DNA of 14,016 bases from Verrucomicrobiota bacterium. Lineage in GTDB: Bacteria > Verrucomicrobiota > Verrucomicrobiia > Chthoniobacterales > UBA10450. Location: the NCBI GenBank assembly GCA_003218735.1, contig QHOJ01000058.1:1-14016 (forward strand), in the 5' to 3' direction. This document shows, in pieces, positions 7,225 through 13,293 of this stretch. Within the stretch, counting starts at the first letter, position 1. Every line of letters starts with the position of its first letter. The notes under the pieces are model-generated. The model worked only from the letters and a program-made list of their open reading frames with translations. It did not search any database and was not told the origin of the DNA. The position numbers were made by a program, and so were the translations under genes.

Positions 7225-8073
7225 TCAGCCAAATCGGCCCGTAATATAATCCTCCGTCTGCCGTTCGTTTGGATTTGTGAAAATTTTCGTAGTCGGCCCA
7301 AATTCGATCAGGCGCCCAAGATAGAAGAATGCAGTGTAATCGGAGATGCGGCCGGCTTGTTGCATATTATGCGTCACTGTCACGATCGTGTAATGGGCTT
7401 TGAGCTCGTAGATCAGTTCTTCGATCTTGGCCGTCGCGATGGGATCGAGCGCCGAGCACGGCTCGTCCATGAGAAGCACTTCCGGTTCCACCGCGAGCGC
7501 GCGTGCAATGCAAAGCCTCTGCTGTTGGCCGCCAGAAAGGCTTGTACCCGCTTTGTGCAAATCATCTTTCACCTCATCCCAAAGCGCGGCCATGCGGAGC
7601 GATTTCTCCAAACGTTCATTGAGAAATTTCTGGCTCCGCACTCCGTTCAATCGCAAGCCGATGACCACGTTTTCGCCAATCGACATCGTCGGGAACGGAT
7701 TGGATTTTTGAAAAACCATGCCGACGCGGCGGCGAACGATGGCCGGATCGACGTCGCTGGAATAAAGATCCTCGCCTTGGAGGAAGACCGTGCCTTCGAC
7801 ACGCGTCTTCGGGACGAGCTCGTGCATACGATTGAGGCAGCGGAGAAAGGTGGATTTGCCGCAACCGCTTGGTCCAATAATCGCTGTGACGGCGTTGGAT
7901 GCGACGTCGAGCGTCACATCATCGATCGCGCGTTTGTCGCCGTACCAGACCGAAAGATTCTTGACTTGAAAGGTGGACGCTGGCGCCGGTTCGGGAGTCG
8001 GGGCCGGTTCGGCCGCGCGCTCGACGCGCTCGACAACAGTTGGATCCGGAGTTGCCATAAGTAAATTAACCAT
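7225..8073 (-). CDS. pstB: Phosphate ABC transporter ATP-binding protein PstB
   Basis: ATPase that powers high-affinity phosphate import with PstA/PstC at the inner face of the membrane. Motifs on the 282-aa frame: Walker [10 protein letters not shown] (67-75), Q-loop [18 protein letters not shown] (119-136), signature LSGGQQQRL (179-187), Walker B VLLMDEP (199-205) and switch histidine H235 in [22 protein letters not shown] (38-53) is typical PstB. A Pro/Ala/Glu-rich leader of about 35 residues ([12 protein letters not shown]) makes it longer than the usual 250-260 aa. Two starts are possible: ATG at 8073 (13 nt after the pstA stop) or ATG at 8058 (MATPDPT), which has a GGAATGG stretch 11 nt upstream; I cannot decide between them. 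All ATPase residues are intact, in contrast to the damaged pstC partner. Confidence 0.96.
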   Translation of the reverse strand: MVNLLMATPDPTVVERVERAAEPAPTPEPAPASTFQVKNLSVWYGDKRAIDDVTLDVASNAVTAIIGPSGCGKSTFLRCLNRMHELVPKTRVEGTVFLQGEDLYSSDVDPAIVRRRVGMVFQKSNPFPTMSIGENVVIGLRLNGVRSQKFLNERLEKSLRMAALWDEVKDDLHKAGTSLSGGQQQRLCIARALAVEPEVLLMDEPCSALDPIATAKIEELIYELKAHYTIVTVTHNMQQAGRISDYTAFFYLGRLIEFGPTTKIFTNPNERQTEDYITGRFG

Positions 8074-8086
8074 TCCGAAAAAAATG

Positions 8087-8947
8087 CTAGACGATCGATG
8101 CGGTTCGCCCGCGAGTGAGAATTCTTACCAGCACGTTAACGCAAAAAATCCCAGTGACGAGCACGAGCGCGCCAGCCCAAGCCTGGCGGTGCCAATCGTC
8201 GTATGGCGAAATTGCGTAAGTAAAAATCTGCAATGGTAATGCGGCGATCGGCTGGCTCAGGCTGTGATTCCAAAAGCGGTTCCCAAAAGCCGTGAAGAGG
8301 AGCGGCGCCGTTTCGCCGCCGACGCGCGCCAACGCCAGCAGAATCCCGGTGATGATTCCCTTTGACGCGGTCTTTATCACGATGTGGACGATCGTCTTCC
8401 AACGGCTGACGCCGAGGGCCAGCGCGGCTTCGCGATACCCATTTGGCACCAGCAAAACAACTTCTTCGGTTGTGCGGATGATCAGCGGAATCATGATCAG
8501 CCCAAGTGCGAGGCCGCCGGCATAAGCCGAGAAGCCTTTAAAACGCAATACGACGAGTCCGTAAACCACCACGCCCCAGGTGATCGATGGCACACCGTTA
8601 AGGACGTCGGCGATAAACCGCAACACCGAATTCACCCGCGCCGAACCGTACTCGCCCAAGTAAACGCCGCCCAAAACGCCAATGGGAATTCCAATGATCG
8701 ATGCGAACGCGAGCAACTCGAGCGAGCCGACGATCGCATTCACCATTCCGCCACCCGGCGTACCGACTGGTGTGGGCAATTTCGTGAAGAAATCCCAATT
8801 CACCGAACTGGCGCCGTTGACGAGAAGATGAAAGAACACCAGGCCCAATGGCGCGATCACGAGAAGTGCAGAAATGAATGCGACGGTCGATGCCAGCCCG
8901 CTTTTGATCGTGCGCCAGGTGTGATTGTCTGCTCGTTTGGAGTGCAT
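8087..8947 (-). CDS. pstA: Phosphate ABC transporter permease PstA
   Basis: One of two membrane subunits of the PstSCAB phosphate importer. The 286-aa product has about six hydrophobic segments (near residues 20-42, 72-98, 120-136, 142-157, 195-220 and 257-276). The EAA-loop [16 protein letters not shown] (171-186) is the contact for PstB and is followed by [12 protein letters not shown], which is typical of Pst[15 protein letters not shown] (63-76) is also characteristic. Length is normal (about 280-300 aa). Its ATG at 8947 lies 2 nt after the stop of the out-of-frame pstC remnant, and it ends 13 nt before the longer pstB start. Frame and motifs are intact. Confidence 0.95.
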   Translation of the reverse strand: MHSKRADNHTWRTIKSGLASTVAFISALLVIAPLGLVFFHLLVNGASSVNWDFFTKLPTPVGTPGGGMVNAIVGSLELLAFASIIGIPIGVLGGVYLGEYGSARVNSVLRFIADVLNGVPSITWGVVVYGLVVLRFKGFSAYAGGLALGLIMIPLIIRTTEEVVLLVPNGYREAALALGVSRWKTIVHIVIKTASKGIITGILLALARVGGETAPLLFTAFGNRFWNHSLSQPIAALPLQIFTYAISPYDDWHRQAWAGALVLVTGIFCVNVLVRILTRGRTASIV

Positions 8948-8949
8948 TG

Positions 8950-9102
8950 CTACTGCACGGCGCGTGTTGTAAACGTCGTGCTCATTGTGTGCAGAAGAAG
9001 CTGGGCGAGCAAATTGGACAGAATCGTTATTCCGAAAAGCACCAGCCCAATCTCGAACAACGCCTGGAGATACATATCCGTGGTCGCCTCTGTGAATTCA
9101 TT
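8950..9102 (-). pseudogene. pstC: C-terminal end of pstC, displaced into another frame
   Basis: Fifty codons plus TAG continue the PstC protein in a different frame from the N-terminal part. The translation starts NEFTEATTDMYLQALFEIGL and continues with LVLFGITILSNLLAQLL, matching the last helix of PstC, normally preceded by a TMASVIA-type segment. That preceding segment (about 17 residues, ISxSLF..PGYTMASVIA in the family) is absent. The main frame ends in TGA at 9098-9100, which overlaps the AAT codon opening this remnant. There is no ribosome site of its own. Conservation right up to TAG, 2 nt before pstA, shows that the ancestral pstC ended here. Confidence 0.8.
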
Positions 9103-9889
9103 GCGGTGTGTTCCCAATCACCATTGTTACCGCCATCGTTTCGCCGAGCGCTCGTCCGAGACCAAGAATGACCGCGCCGAACAAGCCGTTCTTTGCGTAG
9201 CTGAGCACGGCGATACGCGTTGCTTCCCAGCGTGTGGCACCCAGTGCGTAGGCGGCTTCACGCTGCAAATTCGGGACACTGCGCAGGATCTCACGGGAGA
9301 TCGAAGTGACGATCGGCAGAATCATAATCGCGATAATGATGCCGCCAGCCAGCATGCTCGGGCCGTAGATAGGGCCGGTGAAAAACGGTGTCCAACCGAA
9401 GAGGCGTTTCAGCAACGGAAACGGATAATCCCGCAGCCATGGAATCATCACGAAGATGCCCCACAATCCGAGGATCACGCTCGGAATCGCCGCCAGCATT
9501 TCGATCAGAGAAACGAGCGGTTGCCGAATCCAGAGCGGCGCAAGTTCTGTCAGATACGCCGCCGTTGCGATGCTCAATGGCACGGCAATGAGTAAGGCGA
9601 CCAGCGAAGAAACCAGCGTTCCATAGATGAACGGCAGCGCGCCGAATTGTTCTGCAACAGGATCCCAAGTCGATGTCGTGAGGAAATGAAAACCAAATTT
9701 TCGGACCGCGAGTGAAGATCCGCGCCACAATTCCCAGCCAAGAAGGATCACGAGCACGACAAGCCCCAGCGCCATTAGCAGCGTGAGCCACTCGAATGCT
9801 TTGTCCCCAAAGCGTGAAGGCGGCGCCATTGCGCGCCGAGCCGACTGCAGCTCAACTGCCGCGATTGCTGGACCAGTCGTGGCGTCCAT
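9098..9889 (-). CDS. pstC: Phosphate ABC transporter permease PstC, truncated by an internal deletion/frameshift
   Basis: Membrane subunit of the PstSCAB phosphate importer. The open frame gives 263 aa, against roughly 300-320 aa for the family. It has an N-terminal cytoplasmic stretch, a first helix (33-52), FLTTSTWDP (69-77) as expected for PstC, further helices near 88-112, 128-149, 179-197 and 233-258, and the EAA loop LQREAAYALGATRWEATRI (208-226). It then reads LGRALGETMAVTMVIGNTPQ and stops at TGA. PstC proteins continue from GNTPQ into another loop and a final helix, which survives downstream at 8950-9102 in another frame. The net loss is estimated at about 53 nt. The truncated product lacks the last helix and is probably inactive. 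It starts 11 nt after pstS. An assembly or sequencing deletion is an alternative explanation. Confidence 0.9.
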   Translation of the reverse strand: MDATTGPAIAAVELQSARRAMAPPSRFGDKAFEWLTLLMALGLVVLVILLGWELWRGSSLAVRKFGFHFLTTSTWDPVAEQFGALPFIYGTLVSSLVALLIAVPLSIATAAYLTELAPLWIRQPLVSLIEMLAAIPSVILGLWGIFVMIPWLRDYPFPLLKRLFGWTPFFTGPIYGPSMLAGGIIIAIMILPIVTSISREILRSVPNLQREAAYALGATRWEATRIAVLSYAKNGLFGAVILGLGRALGETMAVTMVIGNTPQ

Positions 9890-9900
9890 TCGGCCTCAGG

Positions 9901-10920
9901 TCATATTTTAATTTCATCGATCCGCTTGAGGACACGTTGCTGAAGATTGTCCGGCATAGGCGCGTATTGGAGATCTTTGGCCATCTTCTCGCCGTCTTTG
10001 GCGGCCCATTTCAAAAATTCAACCAGCTTCTTTCCTTTGGCCGCATCCTTCTGTTGCTGATAAACGAGCAACCAGGTCGCGCCTGCAATGGGATAAGCAT
10101 CCGCTCCTGGCGCATTTGTGATAGAGAAACGAAAATCATCGGGAATATCGGCCGTGGCCAGCGCCGCTGTGATCGACTCGATTGATGGCTTCATAAAATT
10201 ACCCGCCGAATTTTTTACCCCGGCATACGGCATCTTGTTTTGAACTGCGTAAATCAGCTCGACGTAGCCGAGCGCGCCCGGGGTTTGCTTGATTTGACCA
10301 GCAACCCCCTCGTTACCCTTGCCGCCGATGCCAGTCGGCCAGTTTACAGATGTGTTCGTACCCACCTTTGCTTTCCATTCCGGGCTGATCTTGCTCAGGT
10401 AATCGGTCCAGATGTAAGTCGTCCCACTGCCATCGGAACGATGTACGACCACGATGTCCTGATCAGCTAACGTGATTCCGGGATTTAGTGTCGTGATCTT
10501 CGGGTCATTCCACTTTTTGATTTGGCCGAGAAAAATTCCCGCGACTGTTTCGGCATCGAACTTTAATGCGGGATTTCCTGGCAGATTGTAAGCAACCACG
10601 TCCGCCCCGGCGACCGTTGGAATGTGCAAGAGTTTGCCCGGTGCCTTCGCCAGGTTGTCGTCGCTCATCGGACCATCCGACGCGCCGAAATCGACCGTCT
10701 GCGCGAGGATTTGTTTTTGTCCTCCACCGGATCCGATCGATTGATAGTTGAATCGAACAGAAGGATCAACCTTCGCGTATTCATCGAACCACTTCGAGTA
10801 GATCGGATACGGAAATGTTGCGCCTGCGCCGTTGATCATCATCTGCGCCGAGGCGGTCGCACTGATTCCGGCTAACAGCACGGCAGTGAAAATTTTGCGG
10901 GCAGATCGGAGAGATTTCAT
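9901..10920 (-). CDS. pstS: Periplasmic phosphate-binding protein PstS
   Basis: Secreted high-affinity phosphate receptor that delivers phosphate to PstCAB. The 339-aa precursor has a signal peptide (residues 1-25, MKSLRSARKIF then a hydrophobic core, cleavage after ASA). INGAGATFPYPIYSKW (29-44) is the hallmark PstS opening, with phosphate ligands at GATFP. SIGSGGG (61-67) and the DFGASDGPMSDD loop (77-88) follow, then the third ligand loop VVHRSDGSGTTYIWTDYLSK (158-177). There is no lipobox cysteine, so it is soluble rather than a lipoprotein. Length is normal. It is the first gene after a candidate Pho box and a hairpin that covers its weak SD, and is followed 11 nt later by pstC. PstS appears fully intact. 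Confidence 0.97.
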   Translation of the reverse strand: MKSLRSARKIFTAVLLAGISATASAQMMINGAGATFPYPIYSKWFDEYAKVDPSVRFNYQSIGSGGGQKQILAQTVDFGASDGPMSDDNLAKAPGKLLHIPTVAGADVVAYNLPGNPALKFDAETVAGIFLGQIKKWNDPKITTLNPGITLADQDIVVVHRSDGSGTTYIWTDYLSKISPEWKAKVGTNTSVNWPTGIGGKGNEGVAGQIKQTPGALGYVELIYAVQNKMPYAGVKNSAGNFMKPSIESITAALATADIPDDFRFSITNAPGADAYPIAGATWLLVYQQQKDAAKGKKLVEFLKWAAKDGEKMAKDLQYAPMPDNLQQRVLKRIDEIKI

Positions 10921-10924
10921 ATGT

Positions 10925-10954
10925 GTTCCGAGCCTGCCCCAGCGCGCTCGGAAC
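10925..10954 (-). promoter_or_regulatory. 9-bp hairpin in the pstS 5' leader, overlapping its SD
   Basis: A perfect inverted repeat GTTCCGAGC / GCTCGGAAC (10925-10933 with 10946-10954) with a 12-nt loop ends 4 nt before the pstS ATG. In the mRNA its 3' arm contains GGAAC, the only SD-like sequence at a proper distance from the start codon, so folding would hide the ribosome site. A regulatory role is inferred; the structure is visible. Confidence 0.55.
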
Positions 10955-10970
10955 CGTCAAAAAGTTTAGT

Positions 10971-10988
10971 GTTACTTTTGTGTGACAG
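10971..10988 (-). promoter_or_regulatory. Candidate Pho box upstream of pstS
   Basis: On the minus strand, CTGTCAC (10982-10988) matches the enterobacterial PhoB half-site CTGTCAT at 6 of 7 bases. Four bases later a weak second half, AAGTAAC, follows in the same orientation and 11-bp phase. It lies 50-68 nt before the pstS ATG, where PhoB would replace -35 contacts. One half is convincing and the other poor; PhoB sites in this phylum are not known to me. Confidence 0.35.
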
Positions 10989-11006
10989 CTGCGAACCCAA
11001 TGAATC

Positions 11007-11061
11007 TTGGAGGGACGACCTCGGTGTCGTCCCATTAATTGGAGGGGACCGGGCCCGTCCC
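11007..11061. repeat. Two tandem GGGAC...GTCCC palindromic units at the phoR 3' end
   Basis: Both units begin TTGGAGGG(G)AC, at 11007 and 11039, a 32-nt period. Unit 1 has an 8-bp stem GGGACGAC/GTCGTCCC (11012-11019 with 11026-11033). Unit 2 has GGGAC/GTCCC (11045-11049 with 11057-11061) around a GGGCCC core. The second unit lies inside the last codons of phoR. Similar palindromes occur at 2880-2900 and in the terminator at 2266-2291, suggesting a dispersed family. Confidence 0.65.
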
Positions 11062-12273
11062 GCTATCACGCGGCATATTCATGGACAGAAAGACGCGAAC
11101 GGTTGTTCCCTGTCCGGGCTCGCTCTCGGCTTCCGCGCGGCCCCCATGCAGCTGGACAATGTGTTTGACGATTGCCAGTCCAAGACCGGTCCCGCCGAGT
11201 TCGCGTCCGCGGGCTTTATCGGCGCGGTAAAAGCGTTCGAAGATACGTGGTAAGTCACCTTTGCTGATCCCGATCCCATTATCACTCACGCTGACGACGA
11301 TTTCGGAACCGCGCCGCGCAGCTTGCAGACGAATCTCGCCATTCTCCGGTGAGTATTTCACCGCGTTTTCCAGCAAGTTGTAGAGAACCTCCTGCAGCCG
11401 CGTTTCATCGGCGCGGATCGGCGGCATATCCGGCGCAAGATCGACAATTACAGTCAAGTTTTTCTTGGCGAGTCCTTGTTTCCAATCGCGGATGACGTTA
11501 TCGAACAATTCTCGCAGGTGCACCTCGCCGATTTCGAGGTTGGCGCTTGAGGATTCCAATTGAGCAAGACTCAGTAAATCATCCACTAAAAGACCGAGGC
11601 GTTTGGAATGCCGCTCCATGATTTGGAGAATGCGCGCCAGCTCTTCGCGGGGAGTCTTCGGGTTATCGAGCAGGGTCTCGATGTAACCGCGCAGGATGGA
11701 CAATGGCGTACGCAGCTCGTGCGACACATTTGCGACGAAATCACTCCGGATTTGATCAGTGCGTCTCATTTGCGTAATATCATGAAAGAGAACCACTGCG
11801 CCGGTTGTTAGATCGGCATCGTCCTTCATTGGAACAGCGCTCACCTCCACATGGCGCTCTGTGTCCGTTTTCGAGTCTGTTAGCATCAGCTCGCCTCGAA
11901 TCAGCTCGCCAGTGCGCAGCGTTTCGGCGATCAGGCGATCCAGTGTTGCGTGGCGGACGGTCTCAAGCAATGGAGCGCCTACCGCCGCAGCTCGCAGTTC
12001 GAAAAGATTTTCAAAAGTTCGATTCATCAGCGTGATGTGGCGGCCCATGTCAACCACCAGCAGACCATCCTGCATCGTTCCAAGAATTGCTTGTATCCCG
12101 GATTCGCGTCCTGCGATCTGCTGATCGAGTTGCTCTTGACGCCGGAAAACATTTTCCAGCGCCAGCCCGACGCGCCTAACTTGTGCGCCACCATCGACAA
12201 GAAAAGTGCGCGGCTGTTCACCTTTAGCTATTTGCCTAACGAGTTGATCTATGTGTCGCCACGGTGCGATCCA
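11035..12273 (-). CDS. phoR: PhoR-type sensor histidine kinase, N-terminus lost (no usable start before the PAS domain)
   Basis: Histidine kinase partner of PhoB for phosphate starvation. In order: a linker (IDQLVRQIAKGEQPRTF), a PAS domain from about 12090 (MQDGLLVVD), the HisKA H-box VANVSHELRTPL with the phospho-acceptor His codon at 11719-11721, the N-box LLENAVKYSP, the G1 box SDNGIGIS, the F box FERFYRADK and the G2 box GGTGLGLAIVKHI. All catalytic boxes are intact. The membrane helices that open PhoR proteins are missing. The listed 5' end is the point where the frame meets the phoB end, not a start codon: there is no in-frame ATG, GTG or TTG until ATG at 12075, which would give a 346-aa soluble PAS-kinase. 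An out-of-frame ATG at 12274, 4 nt after phoB, looks like the old start. The last eight residues (GTGPVPSN) come from an intergenic repeat. Confidence 0.85.
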   Translation of the reverse strand, partial: WIAPWRHIDQLVRQIAKGEQPRTFLVDGGAQVRRVGLALENVFRRQEQLDQQIAGRESGIQAILGTMQDGLLVVDMGRHITLMNRTFENLFELRAAAVGAPLLETVRHATLDRLIAETLRTGELIRGELMLTDSKTDTERHVEVSAVPMKDDADLTTGAVVLFHDITQMRRTDQIRSDFVANVSHELRTPLSILRGYIETLLDNPKTPREELARILQIMERHSKRLGLLVDDLLSLAQLESSSANLEIGEVHLRELFDNVIRDWKQGLAKKNLTVIVDLAPDMPPIRADETRLQEVLYNLLENAVKYSPENGEIRLQAARRGSEIVVSVSDNGIGISKGDLPRIFERFYRADKARGRELGGTGLGLAIVKHIVQLHGGRAEAESEPGQGTTVRVFLSMNMPRDSGTGPVPSN

Positions 12274-12274
12274 T
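12236..12274 (-). pseudogene. Probable original phoR start, reduced to a 12-codon frame
   Basis: ATG at 12274 sits 4 nt after the phoB stop, the expected position for phoR in a phoBR operon. The frame reads MDRTVATHRSTR then TAG. From about CGACAC onward, the neighbouring frame is the conserved PhoR linker. This is what is expected if a deletion removed the transmembrane region and shifted the frame. The exact junction cannot be placed without a homologue. Confidence 0.5.
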
Positions 12275-12278
12275 TTTC

Positions 12279-12971
12279 TTAGTTTTCCCGTACCCGATAA
12301 CCGAAACCGCGCACACTTTCGATCATGTTGGCGGCTTTGCCGAGTTTCTTGCGCAGCCGCCGCACATGGGTATCGACGGTTCGCGTGTCGATGATGCTTT
12401 CGTATCCCCAAACCTCGTTGAGCAAACGGTCCCGCTCCTGCACGCGACCGCGCCGCTGCATCAGTGTGCGCAAAAGTTTGAATTCAAGACTGGTCAGATT
12501 GACGCGTTTGCCATCCACGGAAACTTCGTGACGCGCCGGATCGATCACGATTGGCCCGGCACTGAGATGCTCCTCATCTGGTTTTCGCTCGCTTCGACGC
12601 AGGATCGCCCGAATCCGCAAAACCACTTCGCGCGGGCTGAAGGGTTTGGTCACGTAGTCATCGGCGCCAAATTCCAGACCGACGATTCGATCGATCTCTT
12701 CCGCTTTTGCTGTCAGCATCAAGATCGGAATATGGCGGGTCGCAGGATCGCTTTTCAAAATCTTGCAGATCTCCAGCCCGGGCATTTTCGGCAGCATCAG
12801 ATCGAGAATAATGAACGCCGGGTTTTCGGTGCGCGCTCTGCGCAATCCAACCGCCCCATCCGTCGCCGTTGTAATGGTGAAACCGGCTTTGCGTAAATTG
12901 AGCGCGAGAAGATCGAGAACGTCGTGTTCGTCCTCGACGATTAGAATTGTTTTGCCGGTTGCCGCTTCCAT
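12279..12971 (-). CDS. phoB: Phosphate response regulator PhoB (OmpR/PhoB family)
   Basis: A 230-aa DNA-binding response regulator, first gene of the minus-strand run. Receiver domain: acidic pair E13-D14 in IVEDE, phospho-acceptor D57 in IILDLMLP, T87 in LTAKAEE and K109 in VTKPFSPREV. The C-terminal winged helix (about 136-228) carries LTSLEFKLLRTL, the recognition helix around RTVDTHVRRLRKKL, and the VRGFGYRV end hairpin. Length and motifs are typical and nothing is missing. The ATG at 12969-12971 gives the usual short N-terminus; there is no clear SD. The phosphate role follows from the PhoR-type partner and the pst operon directly downstream. Its regulator function may now be uncoupled from a normal PhoR. 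Confidence 0.94.
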   Translation of the reverse strand: MEAATGKTILIVEDEHDVLDLLALNLRKAGFTITTATDGAVGLRRARTENPAFIILDLMLPKMPGLEICKILKSDPATRHIPILMLTAKAEEIDRIVGLEFGADDYVTKPFSPREVVLRIRAILRRSERKPDEEHLSAGPIVIDPARHEVSVDGKRVNLTSLEFKLLRTLMQRRGRVQERDRLLNEVWGYESIIDTRTVDTHVRRLRKKLGKAANMIESVRGFGYRVREN

Positions 12972-13293
12972 TCGCAGCAGCTTTATCGCCCAAACTATAC
13001 CGATCCGCCAGCCAGGCCTTCGTTAACGCCGGGCTTTCTTGTTCCAAGCGCGCCTGTCTCCGCGCGAGATCTCGAAAACTCTTTGATAGGGCGAATGAAG
13101 GCAGAGCGAACTGCCTCCTCAATTTTTCGATTGTATCCTTCTCGTTGCTAGAGGGAGATAACGATTGAAATTTTCACTTTTTCAACAAGCTGTGTGGAAC
13201 TTTGCCGTGGCGATTGGCCTTACTCGTTAGCGAATTTCGCTGGAGAAAAAGAGCGATTGTGCTTGGCTGGAAGGTTCGACATTTCTGGTCAGA
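12972..13293. other. Divergent intergenic region between phoB and uvrA
   Basis: This 322-nt spacer must contain the phoB promoter (minus strand) and the uvrA promoter (plus strand). On the minus strand, TACAAT at 13130-13135 is a plausible -10 for phoB, but no good -35 lies 17 bp upstream. A TGAAATTTTCA palindrome (13166-13176), inside a wider TTGAAA...TTTCAA pair (13165-13170 with 13180-13185), could be an operator. I see no CTGTCAT-like Pho box. A TTG-initiated minus-strand frame from 13122 runs into phoB and is probably not a gene. Confidence 0.45.

Noticed and set aside
7215..7301. Longer PhoU starting at TTG 7301
   Set aside because: It overlaps pstB, while the ATG at 7214 has a proper GGAG ribosome site and gives a normal PhoU N-terminus.
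7015..8064. 349-codon plus-strand open frame opposite pstB/phoU
   Set aside because: It is the antisense shadow of pstB; the sense strand has all ABC ATPase motifs.
9098..9105. Programmed ribosomal frameshift in pstC
   Set aside because: There is no slippery heptamer, and frameshifting would still leave out the conserved segment between GNTPQ and NEF, so a deletion explains the data better.
8384..9595. 403-codon plus-strand open frame opposite pstA/pstC
   Set aside because: It is antisense to two recognisable permease genes, is rich in Arg, His and Gln with no domain, and arises from codon bias of the real strand.
12274..12411. Extension of phoR upstream to a TTG at 12411
   Set aside because: It would overlap about 130 nt of the intact phoB coding sequence in another frame, and the extra residues show no PhoR or membrane features.
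12658..13122. Minus-strand frame started by TTG at 13122, running into phoB
   Set aside because: About two thirds overlaps phoB in another frame, there is no clear SD, and the unique N-terminal part resembles no family I know. Probably chance.
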